Positions 1 to 8,791 are shown, counted from the stretch's first letter. The stretch: 64,000 bases of DNA from Candidatus Brevundimonas phytovorans (GCA_029203145.1 CP119309.1:2133001-2197000), one strand, 5' to 3'. The notes: generated by a model from the letters alone, not told the origin. A program made the numbers and translations.

Positions 1-56
1 ACGACATCCAGGGGGTCGTAGGGAACGTCGACCTCTTCGGGTCGGGCTGCATCCAT
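1..56 (-). CDS. 5' end of an unidentified protein, runs off window
   Basis: An ATG at 56-54 opens a frame that stays open to the left edge (18 codons, acidic and proline-containing). The family is not identifiable from so few residues. In related genomes a YbjN-domain gene often sits near the UbiK gene, so that is one guess, but the sequence here does not prove it. A second ATG at 52-50 in another frame is also open, and no clear Shine-Dalgarno is seen. Confidence 0.35.
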   Translation of the reverse strand, partial: MDAARPEEVDVPYDPLDV

Positions 57-60
57 CAGG

Positions 61-128
61 GATTCACATTCTTACTCGGGGGTCGCGACTCACGACCTGC
101 AAACGAACGGTAAACGTGTTCGGAGATT
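61..128. promoter_or_regulatory. Cluster of three GANTC (CcrM) sites
   Basis: GATTC at 61-65, GACTC at 87-91 and GATTC at 124-128 lie within 68 bp, between the start of the leftmost gene and the end of the UbiK-like gene. GANTC is the CcrM recognition sequence, and ccrM is in this window. The density is well above the roughly one per 256 bp expected by chance. A regulatory role is inference. Confidence 0.4.
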
Positions 129-132
129 CGGC

Positions 133-420
133 TCAACCGGCTGAATCAGCGTCAGGCGCCGCAGCTGTGGACGTTCCGCTCGACGCCTTTTTCGCAGGCG
201 ATTTCTGAGCCTTAAGCTCAGCGATCTCGGCGCGGAGGGCGGCGATCTCGTCCTTCAGCACATCGAACTCGTCGCGGCGGACCAGATCCATCTCGGCGAC
301 GAATCGATCCGTCTGGGCCCGCCAGGCGGCCTTGGCCTCGTCGCCCGCAGCCTGGGCCAGACCCATGGCGCCGGTCGTCAGCTTGGCGAACTCGTCGAGG
401 ATCGGATTGCGCGTCTGCAT
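133..420 (-). CDS. ubiK: UbiK/BMFP-family ubiquinone biosynthesis accessory factor
   Basis: A 95-residue protein beginning MQTRNPILDEFAKL, the usual opening of the membrane-fusogenic BMFP/YqiC family (UbiK in E. coli). UbiK trimers bind lipid and help the Ubi complex make ubiquinone under aerobic conditions. The middle is a charged coiled coil (DVLKDEIAALRAEIAELKAQ) and the tail is a Lys/Ala/Ser-rich low-complexity segment. An upstream in-frame ATG at 444 would add eight residues; the start at 420 was chosen because family members begin at this position. It diverges from lgt, with a CtrA-type box in the shared upstream region. Confidence 0.75.
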   Translation of the reverse strand: MQTRNPILDEFAKLTTGAMGLAQAAGDEAKAAWRAQTDRFVAEMDLVRRDEFDVLKDEIAALRAEIAELKAQKSPAKKASSGTSTAAAPDADSAG

Positions 421-456
421 GATGAAATCTCGCGTCTCTGCCACACCAGTATATGG

Positions 457-471
457 TTAATGGCGACTTAA
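457..471. promoter_or_regulatory. Perfect CtrA-type box
   Basis: TTAA (457-460), seven bases, TTAA (468-471): an exact match to the TTAA-N7-TTAA consensus of the cell-cycle regulator CtrA. It sits between the divergent ubiK (start 420) and lgt (start 594), so either or both could be controlled. Binding is inferred from sequence only. Confidence 0.55.
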
Positions 472-593
472 ATTGGGTGAACGAAACCTTTCCGTCCGAA
501 CCGGCTATAAACTGCTTCGCTGGAAAAGCGCGCGACGAATGCAGTCTCTCTTGCTAGAGATTTTCGGTCCCAAACGGCGCTGACGGAGGCCCT

Positions 594-1466
594 GTGCCCT
601 TCCCCGAATTCGACCCTGTCCTGATCCATCTCGGCCCCCTGCCCATCCGCTGGTACGCCCTGGCCTATGTCGCCGGGATCGTGCTGGGCTGGTGGTACGC
701 TTCGCGCCTGGCCAAGACGGAGCGGCTGTGGTCGCCCGGCAAGCCGCCGGTGACGGGCCCGCAACTGGACGATCTGGTGCTGTGGATCACGTTCGGCGTC
801 ATCCTGGGCGGACGTCTGGGCTACGCCCTCTTCTACAAGCCAGCCATGTACGCCCAGCTGTTTACGGGTCAGAACTGGGGCGAGCGGCTGGAGCTGCTGC
901 AGCTGTGGACCGGCGGCATGAGCTTCCACGGCGGCTTCCTGGGCGTCGTCGTGGCCATCATCCTTTACGCCAACCGCCAGAAGATCAATCCGCTCAGCCT
1001 GGGCGACCTGATCGCGCCGGTCGCGCCGATCGGCCTGCTGTTCGGGCGCATCGCCAACTTCATCAACGGCGAGCTGTGGGGCCGCGAGACGACGGTTCCC
1101 TGGGCCATCCGCTTCTGCAACGCGCGCATCGAGCAGATGTACGGCTTCTGCCCCGCCGGCAATGAACCGCGCCACCCGAGCCAGCTGTATGAAGCCGGGC
1201 TTGAGGGGCTGTTGCTGCTGATCATCCTGTCGCTGGCCATCTGGAAGTGGAAGATGCTGAAGCGTCCGGGCTTCGTCACCGGCCTGTTCCTGCTGGGCTA
1301 CGGCGTCTGCCGCGCCGCCTTGGAGAACGTGCGTCAGCCGGACGCCGGACTGGAGCACCTGCCGCTGGGCCTGACCATGGGCATGATCCTGTCGATCCCG
1401 ATGATGCTGGTCGGCGCCGGGCTGATCTGGCGGGCGCTGAAGAAGCCGGTCGTGGCGGAGGCGTAA
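594..1466 (+). CDS. lgt: Prolipoprotein diacylglyceryl transferase
   Basis: Inner-membrane enzyme that transfers diacylglycerol from phosphatidylglycerol to the lipobox cysteine of prolipoproteins, the first step of lipoprotein maturation. The 290-residue length is normal. Visible hallmarks are several membrane segments, a HGGFLGVVVA segment near residue 110, the Lgt signature GRIANFINGELWGR near residues 151-164 and HPSQLYEA near 195. The start is GTG with GGAGG at 585-589 upstream. It is first of a three-gene run with the MidA-like and PgeF genes, separated from the next gene by only 6 bp. Confidence 0.96.
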   Translation: MPFPEFDPVLIHLGPLPIRWYALAYVAGIVLGWWYASRLAKTERLWSPGKPPVTGPQLDDLVLWITFGVILGGRLGYALFYKPAMYAQLFTGQNWGERLELLQLWTGGMSFHGGFLGVVVAIILYANRQKINPLSLGDLIAPVAPIGLLFGRIANFINGELWGRETTVPWAIRFCNARIEQMYGFCPAGNEPRHPSQLYEAGLEGLLLLIILSLAIWKWKMLKRPGFVTGLFLLGYGVCRAALENVRQPDAGLEHLPLGLTMGMILSIPMMLVGAGLIWRALKKPVVAEA

Positions 1467-1472
1467 GAGGCC

Positions 1473-2552
1473 ATGACGGAGACGCTCAAGGACCGGCTGG
1501 TCCGCGAGATCGTGCTGACGGGGCCGATGACGGTGGCGGACTATGTCACCCGCTGCCTGCACGACCCCAAGGGCGGCTATTACTCGACGCGGCCCGCGCT
1601 GGGGGAAGGCGGCGACTTCATCACCGCGCCCCTGGTCAGCCAGATGTTCGGCGAACTGATCGGTCTGTGGGCCATTGAGGTCTGGAGCCGTCTGGGCGCG
1701 CCGGAGCGCGTGCGGCTGGTCGAGGTCGGGCCGGGCGACGGGACCTTGATGTCCGACGTGCTGCGGGCGGCGCGGCTGGTCCCCGGCTTCCTGGAGGCCG
1801 TGGACCTGATCCTGATCGAGCCCAGTGCGCCGCTGCGGGCCGAACAGGCGCGGCGGCTGGCCGAGGCCGACGTTCACCCCCGCTGGCTCAGCGCCCTGCA
1901 CCAGATCGAGACCGACGCCCCCGTCATCCTGATCGGCAACGAGGTGCTGGACTGCATGCCCGCGCGCCAGTTCATGAAGACCGAGGGCGGCTGGGCCGAG
2001 CGCCGCGTCGGCGTGACCGACGACAATGAACTGACCTTTGGCCTGGTCGCCATCTCGGGCGGGTTCGAGCGGCCGGAGTACGATGTCGAGCCGGGTCAGG
2101 TGGTCGAGATTTCGGAACAGCAGGCGGCCTTTGCGCGCGACCTGGCCGTGCTGGTCAAGGCCGCCTCGGGCGCGGCCCTGCTGATCGACTATGGCCGCAG
2201 CCGCCCGGGCGCGGGCGACACCCTGCAAGGTCTGAGGCGGCACCAGAAGGTCGACCCGCTGGCGACGCCGGGCGAGGCCGACCTGACGCAATGGGCCGAC
2301 TATCCTCTGGTGCTGGAGGCCGCTGTGCGGACCGGGGCGGATGTCACCGGCTGCGTCGGTCAGGGCGCCTTCCTCAAGGCCCTGGGGATCGAAGCCCGCG
2401 CCCAGAGGTTGATGCAGGCCCGCCCCGACGCCGCCCCGGTCATCCAGCGCCAGCTGGACCGCCTGACCGCGCCGGACCAGATGGGCGAACTGTTCAAGGC
2501 GGCGGCGATCTTCTCGCCCCGCTCGCTGGCCCTGCCGGGATTTGAAGGATGA
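1473..2552 (+). CDS. MidA/NDUFAF7-family SAM-dependent methyltransferase
   Basis: A 359-residue protein of the family that includes mitochondrial NDUFAF7/MidA, an arginine methyltransferase acting in complex I assembly. The family N-terminus (PMTVADYVTRCLHDPKGGYY) is clear, followed by GEGGDFITAP and the SAM-binding segment VEVGPGDGTLMSDVL around residues 83-97. ATG start with AGAGG just upstream. It lies 6 bp after lgt and its stop overlaps the pgeF start (ATGA). The target in this organism is not known from sequence; complex I subunit methylation is inferred from the mitochondrial relative. Confidence 0.85.
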   Translation: MTETLKDRLVREIVLTGPMTVADYVTRCLHDPKGGYYSTRPALGEGGDFITAPLVSQMFGELIGLWAIEVWSRLGAPERVRLVEVGPGDGTLMSDVLRAARLVPGFLEAVDLILIEPSAPLRAEQARRLAEADVHPRWLSALHQIETDAPVILIGNEVLDCMPARQFMKTEGGWAERRVGVTDDNELTFGLVAISGGFERPEYDVEPGQVVEISEQQAAFARDLAVLVKAASGAALLIDYGRSRPGAGDTLQGLRRHQKVDPLATPGEADLTQWADYPLVLEAAVRTGADVTGCVGQGAFLKALGIEARAQRLMQARPDAAPVIQRQLDRLTAPDQMGELFKAAAIFSPRSLALPGFEG

Positions 2553-3319
2553 GCCTGAACCCCATCACCCACCCCCTGCTCGACAAGGCCGGGGTCCGCC
2601 ACGGCTTCTTCACCCGCGAGGGCGGCGTGTCGGAGGGCATCTACGCCGGACTGAACACCGGCGTCGGCTCCAAGGACGATCCGGCGCGCGTGGCCGAGAA
2701 CCGTCGTCGCGTGGCCGAATGGATGGGCGGCGCCTACGACGACCTGTGCGGCTGCTATCAGATCCACTCCGCCGTGGCCCGCGTGGCCGACAGCGGCTGG
2801 AAGGGCGAGCGGCCCGAGGGCGACGCCGTGGTCGCCGCCGTGCGCGGCCCCATCGCCTCCGTCCTGACTGCGGACTGCGCGCCCGTCCTGTTCGCCGACG
2901 CCGAGGCGGGCGTGGTAGGTGCGGCCCATGCGGGCTGGAAGGGAGCCCTGGGCGGGATCATCCACTCGACGGTGGCGGCGATGGAGGCCCTCGGCGCGCG
3001 GTCTGAGCGCATGGTCGCCGTGGTCGGTCCCTGCATCGCGCAGGCTTCCTATGAGGTCGGCGCCGACTATCAGGAGCGGTTCGCCCATCATGACCCCGGC
3101 AGCGAACGCTTCTTTGCGCCGGGCGCAACGGAGGACAAACGCCTGTTCGACCTGCCGGGCTTTGTCCTGTGGCGGCTGGAGCAGTCCGGCGTCGGCGACG
3201 CCGCCTGGACCGGCGACGACACGCGCGCGGACGCAGCGCGATTCTACTCGAACCGGCGGGCGTTTCTGGCGGGGGAGCCGGATTTCGGGCGGCTGATCAG
3301 CGCGATCGCCCTGACCTGA
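2549..3319 (+). CDS. pgeF: Peptidoglycan editing factor PgeF (YfiH/laccase-domain family)
   Basis: A 256-residue YfiH-family (DUF152) protein. In E. coli PgeF removes mis-incorporated amino acids such as L-Ser from UDP-MurNAc peptides; relatives have been reported as polyphenol oxidases. The metal-site pattern is present: His in CYQIHS, Cys in TADCAPVLFAD and His in AHAGWKGALGG, then GPCIAQASYEVG. The ATG overlaps the preceding stop by 4 bp, implying coupled translation. A link with wall synthesis fits the nearby lpxC and dcw genes. Confidence 0.88.
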   Translation: MSLNPITHPLLDKAGVRHGFFTREGGVSEGIYAGLNTGVGSKDDPARVAENRRRVAEWMGGAYDDLCGCYQIHSAVARVADSGWKGERPEGDAVVAAVRGPIASVLTADCAPVLFADAEAGVVGAAHAGWKGALGGIIHSTVAAMEALGARSERMVAVVGPCIAQASYEVGADYQERFAHHDPGSERFFAPGATEDKRLFDLPGFVLWRLEQSGVGDAAWTGDDTRADAARFYSNRRAFLAGEPDFGRLISAIALT

Positions 3320-3320
3320 T

Positions 3321-3487
3321 CCTTCTCCCCTTGAGGGAGAAGGCGGGCCGCGCCGCGGCTCGAATGAGGGGTGTCAGCGCTGCGCTGGGATAGGTGAGGC
3401 CGACGACAGGGCTGACTCGTGAAGGGCGCCGCCGTCACCCCTCATCCGTCATGCAGGCATGACACCTTCTCCCTCAGGGGGAGAAGG
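3321..3487. repeat. Intergenic hairpin repeat, family A
   Basis: Bounded at both ends by CCTTCTCCC...GGGAGAAGG hairpins with GATGAGG/CCTCATC arms inside. The same architecture recurs at 18291-18438 and 63137-63282, with a solo hairpin at 55669-55691. It fills the gap between convergent pgeF and lpxC, and the outer hairpins could serve as transcription ends for both genes. Confidence 0.8.
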
Positions 3488-3496
3488 AAGAGAGGA

Positions 3497-4396
3497 TCAG
3501 CCCGCCATCGCCATGTCGGGGACTCGAACCGTCTCGCGCCAGGCGTCGGGCTGGGCCAGCAGAGCGCGGACCAGCTTGTTGTTCAGGGCGTGACCGGCCT
3601 TGACGCCTTCGTAGCGGCCCATCAGGGGCGCGCCGAGAACATAGAGGTCGCCGATGGCGTCCAGAGCCTTGTGGCGCACGAACTCGCGTTCCATGCGCAG
3701 ACCGCCGGGGTTCAGGATCTCGTCGCCGTCGATGACCACGGCGTTTTCCAGCGAACCGCCGCGGGCCAGACCGGCCTGACGCAGGGCCTCGACCTCATGG
3801 GCGAAGCCAAAGGTACGCGCGGCCATGATGTCCGAGCGGAAGGTCGCCTCGTCCACGACGAAGTCCACCACCTGATTGCCGATGACCGGCGTGGGGAAGT
3901 CGATCTCGAAGCGCATCTCGTAGCGATCGCAAGGCAGCAGGAAGGCGGACTTGTCGCCCTCCTCCACCCGGATCGGCTTAAGGATCTCGATGAAGCGGAC
4001 CGGGGCTTCCTGACGGCGGAAACCGGCGCGGTCCAGCAGTTGCACGAACTGCAGGGCCGAACCGTCGAGGATCGGCAGCTCGGGGCCGTCGACCTCGATC
4101 ACGGCGTTGGAGACGCCGAGCGCGCACAGGGCGGCCATCAGGTGCTCGATGGTCGACAGGCGCACGCCGGCCGCATTCTCAATCATGGTGTTCAGGCGCG
4201 CGTCGACGACGGCCTCGCCCGAGACGGGGATGCGGTTGTCGCGGTCGGTGATGTCGGTGCGCACGAAGACGATGCCCGTGCCCGGCGCAGCCGGACGCAC
4301 GACCAGCTTGACGCGCTGGCCGGTGTGCACGCCCACGCCGGCGCAAATGGCCGGGGCGACGATGGTCTGTTCGTGATGGTCGTGACGGACCGGCAA
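3497..4396 (-). CDS. lpxC: UDP-3-O-acyl-N-acetylglucosamine deacetylase
   Basis: Zinc amidase for the committed step of lipid A synthesis, cytosolic, 299 residues. The zinc ligands are recognisable: His in STIEHLMAAL, and His and Asp in VRHKALDAIGD. The catalytic His lies in KAGHALNNKL, and ILDGSALQF is also typical. The start is TTG (4396-4394) with a GAGAG-like ribosome site upstream; no better ATG lies in frame before the conserved EQTIVAPAICAGVGVHTG region. It follows ftsZ in the same direction, as in many proteobacteria, but a strong terminator separates the two. Confidence 0.95.
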   Translation of the reverse strand: MPVRHDHHEQTIVAPAICAGVGVHTGQRVKLVVRPAAPGTGIVFVRTDITDRDNRIPVSGEAVVDARLNTMIENAAGVRLSTIEHLMAALCALGVSNAVIEVDGPELPILDGSALQFVQLLDRAGFRRQEAPVRFIEILKPIRVEEGDKSAFLLPCDRYEMRFEIDFPTPVIGNQVVDFVVDEATFRSDIMAARTFGFAHEVEALRQAGLARGGSLENAVVIDGDEILNPGGLRMEREFVRHKALDAIGDLYVLGAPLMGRYEGVKAGHALNNKLVRALLAQPDAWRETVRVPDMAMAG

Positions 4397-4626
4397 GCTG
4401 GAAACTCTCTGTGTTGCGCGGCTCCGCGCATGACGTGCGGAGTTCGCCTCACCTGTCGTTTAACCACGACCGCTCAAGCCGGAAATGAAAGTCGGGTTTC
4501 GAAATGTTTCGGTCGGGTGACAGCCTGCCCATGCCGCCGGGACCTCATCTTTCCTTCGCGGCTCATCCCGGCGGACGCCGGGAGGAGCGGGACCGGAAAG
4601 GCGCCGAGTCCAATCCCGCCAAGAAA

Positions 4627-4657
4627 AAACGCCCCGGAGCCAGGCTCCGGGGCGTTT
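4627..4657 (-). terminator. Rho-independent terminator after ftsZ
   Basis: A perfect 15-bp inverted repeat (4627-4641 and 4643-4657) with GC-rich core GCCCCGGAGCC. On the minus strand it is followed by GTTTTTTCTT. It begins 20 bp past the ftsZ stop, so lpxC probably needs its own promoter in 4397-4626. Confidence 0.9.
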
Positions 4658-4676
4658 CAATCAGCGTTTGGTCCGC

Positions 4677-6245
4677 TTAGTTCGCAAGGCGGCGAAGAAA
4701 GGACGGGATTTCGAGGTCGTCGTCTTCCGCGTGACCGGCCTGATAGTCCTGGGTCGGCTGGGTCGCCTGCGTCTGGCGCAGTTGCTGGGTGGTGCGGTTC
4801 GACGACGGCTGCGGCGCGTAGGAGGGCTGCTGCTGTTGCGGCTGCTGGCGCTTCTTGCCGAACAGGCTCCAGCCGCTGCGACGGTGATCGCGGTCGTCGT
4901 AGTATTCGTCCTCAGCGACCGGCTCTTCGCGGCGCGGAGCCGGACGGGCCTGGGGCTGCTGTTGCTGGCCGCGGTCGAAGTAGAGGTCGCCCTGCTCGGC
5001 CGACGCGGCGGCCGGTTGAGCGCGGACGGCGCCGGATTCGTATTCCTCGACCCAGGGATCGACGATCGGCTCCAGATTGCGGGGCGCGTCATGGATGACG
5101 GGCTCGGGGCGCGGCTCGGGTGCAGCGCGAGCGGCCGGAGCCTCATAGACGGGGGCCGGCTCGGGCGCACGGACCGGTTCGCGAACCGGATCGATGCGGA
5201 CTTCCGGCTGGCGCGGCGCCGGAGCGGCCGGGCGGCGGTCCGAGAAGGCGGAACCCTGGGGCTCGATCTTCTGGATGACGGCCTCGTCCATGCCGGTGGC
5301 GACGACGGAGACGCGGATCTTGCCGTCCAGGGCCGGGTCGAAGGCGGCGCCGAAGATGATGTTGGCGTCGCCGTCCACTTCGGCGGCGATGGCGTTGGCG
5401 GCCTCGTCCACTTCCAGCAGGGTCATGTCCAGACCGCCGGTGATGTTCACCAGCACGGCCTTGGCGCCCTTGAGGCTGGTCTCGTCCAGCAGCGGGTTGG
5501 CGATGGCGTTCTGAGCGGCCAGCAGGGCGCGGTCATCGCCCGTGGCCTCGCCCGTGCCCATCATCGCCTTGCCCATTTCGGACATGACGGCGCGGACGTC
5601 GGCGAAGTCGAGGTTGATCAGGCCGGGCAGGATCATCAGGTCGGTGATCGAACGGACGCCCGAGTGCAGCACCTGGTCAGCCATGCCGAAGGCGTCGGCG
5701 AAGGTGGTGCGCTCATTGGCGACGCGGAACAGGTTCTGGTTCGGAATGACGATCAGGGTGTCGACGTAGCGTTGCAGCTCGGCGACGCCGGAGTCCGCCA
5801 GACGCATGCGGTGACGGCCTTCGAAGGTGAAGGGCTTGGTCACGACGCCGACGGTCAGGATGCCGCGATCGCGGGCGCACTTGGCGATGACAGGGGCCGC
5901 GCCGGTGCCGGTGCCGCCGCCCATGCCGCAGGTGATGAAGACCATGTGCGCACCGTCCAGGTGCGCGTGGATCTCATCAGCGCTCTCCTCGGCGGCGTTC
6001 ATGCCGACTTCGGGGTGGGCGCCGGCGCCGAGGCCCTGGGTGATGGTCTCGCCCAGTTGGATGCGGCGATCCGTCTTGGCGAAGCTCAGATGCTGGGCGT
6101 CGGTGTTGGCGACGACGAACTCGACCCCTTCAAGGCCGGCGTCGATCATGTTGTTGACGGCGTTTCCGCCCGCGCCGCCGACGCCGAAGACGACGATCCG
6201 GGGCTTCAGTTCCGTGTGTTGCGGCTTCACCAGCGAGAGAGACAT
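4677..6245 (-). CDS. ftsZ: Cell division protein FtsZ
   Basis: Tubulin-like GTPase that forms the division ring. The 522-residue protein has the N-terminal [14 protein letters not shown] loop, the tubulin signature [10 protein letters not shown] near residues 107-116 and a core ending around residue 320. Then comes a roughly 180-residue linker rich in Pro, Arg, Glu and Gln, with two Gln runs ([11 protein letters not shown] and [10 protein letters not shown]). It ends in the conserved [14 protein letters not shown] peptide that binds FtsA and other partners. The long linker is typical of Caulobacterales. It is separated from ftsA by two accessory genes and is followed by its own terminator. 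Confidence 0.98.
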   Translation of the reverse strand: MSLSLVKPQHTELKPRIVVFGVGGAGGNAVNNMIDAGLEGVEFVVANTDAQHLSFAKTDRRIQLGETITQGLGAGAHPEVGMNAAEESADEIHAHLDGAHMVFITCGMGGGTGTGAAPVIAKCARDRGILTVGVVTKPFTFEGRHRMRLADSGVAELQRYVDTLIVIPNQNLFRVANERTTFADAFGMADQVLHSGVRSITDLMILPGLINLDFADVRAVMSEMGKAMMGTGEATGDDRALLAAQNAIANPLLDETSLKGAKAVLVNITGGLDMTLLEVDEAANAIAAEVDGDANIIFGAAFDPALDGKIRVSVVATGMDEAVIQKIEPQGSAFSDRRPAAPAPRQPEVRIDPVREPVRAPEPAPVYEAPAARAAPEPRPEPVIHDAPRNLEPIVDPWVEEYESGAVRAQPAAASAEQGDLYFDRGQQQQPQARPAPRREEPVAEDEYYDDRDHRRSGWSLFGKKRQQPQQQQPSYAPQPSSNRTTQQLRQTQATQPTQDYQAGHAEDDDLEIPSFLRRLAN

Positions 6246-6301
6246 GATTGTTGTTCCGACCTTCCGACCCTGCCCGTTAACCCCAGTGCGAAATCCCCGC
6301 C

Positions 6302-6306
6302 GAATC
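6302..6306. promoter_or_regulatory. GANTC site upstream of ftsZ
   Basis: GAATC, a CcrM methylation site, 57 bp before the ftsZ start. In Caulobacter crescentus, methylated GANTC in the ftsZ promoter is known to support its transcription. The same role here is inference. Confidence 0.5.
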
Positions 6307-6345
6307 GCATTGGTTATGAGCGCGTTAAGGAAAACCCCTTTTGCG

Positions 6346-6360
6346 TTAACGGAGTGTTAC
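6346..6360. promoter_or_regulatory. CtrA-like box upstream of ftsZ
   Basis: TTAA (6346-6349), seven bases, TTAC (6357-6360): one mismatch from TTAA-N7-TTAA, about 100 bp before ftsZ. CtrA represses ftsZ in Caulobacter. Further TTAA half-sites occur at 6277-6280 and 6335-6338. Confidence 0.5.
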
Positions 6361-6527
6361 CCCGGTACTATGAGTCGGCCAGATCGAAAGCGGAGCCGTC
6401 GGATTATTGTTATATTCCTACAAATTTCGTCCCTCCCGGCGAACTGCGACCGCGACGCGCATGGTCAGAATGTGGCACAAACGTGGGGATCGACATGATT
6501 AGTCGATGACAGACAATGGGGGCTAGA

Positions 6528-8573
6528 ATGCAGAATATTACACGTGCGGCCTTAGCGGCCGGCGTCGCTACGATCGTTATGCTAACGGCGGTGCAGACAT
6601 TTGCGGAAGCGCCAAATGTCCCCGCCACCGCCGCTGACACGTTCCGTGCGCCGACCCTCGAGCAACTCGCCGCATACCCCGCCATTGCCAGCTTGACCGT
6701 GTCGCCCGATGGCCGACATCTGGCCGCTGTCCAATCGCGGGGAGAAGAGCGCGTCGTCACGATCTGGGACGCCAACAACCTGGCGAACGAGCCGCGCAAC
6801 ATGGGTGCGCAGCACATGAAGGTGCAGAGCGTCCAGTTCGTGAAGAACGGCGTCGTGGCGATTACCGCTTGGCAACCGTTCGAGTCGGGATCCTTTAAAA
6901 CCTTCGCCGGCAAGTTATATCTGATCAATGTCAATGGCGGGCCGTGGAACGATCCTCTGACCACGATCCAGACGCGCTCAGAAAGCGAACGCGAACAACT
7001 TAGCCGCTCCAGCGCCAGGGTCATCGACACCCTTCCAAACGATCCTGACAATGTTCTCCTCAGCGTTGGTAGCGACATTTACAAATACGATGTCCGCCGC
7101 CACCGATCAGAGCGCGTGCTGCGTTCCGGTGAACGCGTCAACGGATACGATACCGACCTGAATGGCGATCTGAGGGCGCGCAGCCGCACCGGCCGCGACG
7201 GCAACGGCCTATATGTCGCAACCGAGTTTCGTAATGCCGCCGGCGGATGGGAAGAGCACGTAAGAAACTACGTCAAAGACCGCGAGGTCTTCTCGGTGGC
7301 CGGCTTCTCCAAAGATCCGAATATCGCCTTCATCATCTCGAACCGCGATCGCGACAAGGCCGCGATCTTGGAATATGATATTGCGGCGCGGCGCCTAGGC
7401 GAGGTCGCCTTCAGCCATCCCCTGTTTGAAGCTACTGGCGTTTCGGTTTGGAATATTCCGGGGGACAGTTTCGGTGAGATCGCCAGCTTCAGCTACGCTG
7501 GTCTGCGCGGCGAAACCTATCCAGTCCTTCCTGAACTCGAGCTTCTGAACAACCGGATCAATGCTGCGCTGGGCATTCAGGAAACGCCGGTAGACATCGT
7601 CGATCCGGCCACCGGCCAACATCAGACAATTCCGTACCGGGTCGGGCGCCACGCCCGCATCATCTCGGCGTCGCGCGACCTGAACACGATCATCGTTTGG
7701 GCCGGAAGCGCCAATGACCCCGGCGCATACTACTTGCTGCGCAACAAAGAACAGCTGACCGTTCTCTCGCAGCCCTACCCCGACATTGCTCCGGCATCCC
7801 TGGGCGTCACGTCATACGCGACCTACACCGCGCGCGACGGACAGGTGATCCCAGCGTTTGTGACGCGCCCCAACGCCGAGCATTTCGGAACGGGCCCTTA
7901 TCCTACGGTGATCATGCCTCACGGCGGACCTTGGGCGCGGGACGACATGGAATGGGACGGCTCAATGTGGCCGGCTCTACTCGCCTCGCGCGGCTATGCA
8001 GTTGTTCAGCCCCAGTTCCGCGGATCATCCGGTTGGGGAACGGCGCTATGGCGCGCGGGCGACGGCGAGTGGGGACAGAAGATGCAGGATGACCTGGATG
8101 ACGCCGTCGTCTGGGCTCAGAACGACGGCTTGGCCAAGCAGGGCCATGTGGCCATGTTCGGATTTTCCTATGGCGGGTATGCAGCCATGGTGGCGGCTGT
8201 CCGGCCAAACGGATTGTACAAATGCGCCATCGCAGGCGCTGGCGTTTCCGACCTGTCGCGGATCCGCGACTCGCTACTCAACAACCCCTATACGCGCGAC
8301 GCTCAAAGAGACACCGTGAAGGGCTTGAGCCCTGCCGCCGTCGCCAACACGATCAGCATACCGATCATGCTTTACCACGGCGAAAGAGACCAAACCGCGC
8401 CGATTGAACATTCGGAATGGTTCGTCGAAAAGGCGCGCTCAAGCGGACAGGATGTTCAGTTCACCCGGCTGACAGACTACGGTCATGGCAATGCGTGGAC
8501 ACGCGCAATCATGGCCCAACAACTTGGCCTCATCGACAACTACTTCCGCGAAGGCTGTAACGGCGGCCTGTAA
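6528..8573 (+). CDS. S9-family (prolyl oligopeptidase-like) serine peptidase, exported
   Basis: A 681-residue protein with a signal peptide (cleavage near TFAEA), a beta-propeller-like N-terminal half (SLTVSPDGRHLAAV repeats) and a C-terminal alpha/beta hydrolase domain. The probable triad is Ser547 in GFSYGGY, Asp621 in GERDQTAP and His653 in DYGHGNAW. The ATG at 6528 has GGGGGC just upstream and was preferred over ATG 6516. It probably cleaves short peptides in the periplasm. It converges on a TonB-dependent receptor, suggesting uptake and digestion of a peptide ligand. The pair interrupts ftsA-ftsZ, and its base composition looks less GC-rich than that of its neighbours. Confidence 0.88.
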   Translation: MQNITRAALAAGVATIVMLTAVQTFAEAPNVPATAADTFRAPTLEQLAAYPAIASLTVSPDGRHLAAVQSRGEERVVTIWDANNLANEPRNMGAQHMKVQSVQFVKNGVVAITAWQPFESGSFKTFAGKLYLINVNGGPWNDPLTTIQTRSESEREQLSRSSARVIDTLPNDPDNVLLSVGSDIYKYDVRRHRSERVLRSGERVNGYDTDLNGDLRARSRTGRDGNGLYVATEFRNAAGGWEEHVRNYVKDREVFSVAGFSKDPNIAFIISNRDRDKAAILEYDIAARRLGEVAFSHPLFEATGVSVWNIPGDSFGEIASFSYAGLRGETYPVLPELELLNNRINAALGIQETPVDIVDPATGQHQTIPYRVGRHARIISASRDLNTIIVWAGSANDPGAYYLLRNKEQLTVLSQPYPDIAPASLGVTSYATYTARDGQVIPAFVTRPNAEHFGTGPYPTVIMPHGGPWARDDMEWDGSMWPALLASRGYAVVQPQFRGSSGWGTALWRAGDGEWGQKMQDDLDDAVVWAQNDGLAKQGHVAMFGFSYGGYAAMVAAVRPNGLYKCAIAGAGVSDLSRIRDSLLNNPYTRDAQRDTVKGLSPAAVANTISIPIMLYHGERDQTAPIEHSEWFVEKARSSGQDVQFTRLTDYGHGNAWTRAIMAQQLGLIDNYFREGCNGGL

Positions 8574-8596
8574 TCCACCCGCTCTGCGGAACATTA

Positions 8597-8643
8597 CCCC
8601 CCCCCCCCCCCCGGCAGGCTCCGCTGCCGGGGGGTTCTTTTTT
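8597..8643 (+). terminator. Terminator with a C16 homopolymer
   Basis: Sixteen consecutive C (8597-8612) run into a hairpin of CCCCCCGGCAG (8607-8617) and CTGCCGGGGGG (8624-8634), followed by a T-rich tail. It lies just after the S9 peptidase stop. The C tract allows slipped pairing of the stem and is likely to vary in length. Confidence 0.85.
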
Positions 8644-8735
8644 GCGCCGAGAGCCAGCGTCGCATTGTTCAAACAATCTTTTGGCGTGATCGTTTTTGAG
8701 CCAACCTTGGACAGGCAGCCTAGAGACAACGCGCA

Positions 8736-8768
8736 ATAAAAAAGGGAGGCGGTCGAAACCGCCTCCCC
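8736..8768 (-). terminator. Rho-independent terminator after the TonB-dependent receptor
   Basis: A 10-bp stem, GGGAGGCGGT (8744-8753) with ACCGCCTCCC (8758-8767) and a four-base loop, followed on the minus strand by TTTTTTATT. It lies 24 bp past the receptor stop. Confidence 0.88.
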
Positions 8769-8791
8769 TTCATATACCGATGGTCGCTCGC

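Noticed and set aside
468..2291. A 607-codon open frame antisense to lgt, midA-like and pgeF
   Set aside because: It has Arg/Gln/Ala/His-rich composition typical of the reverse frame of high-GC genes, and the plus strand here holds three recognised proteins.
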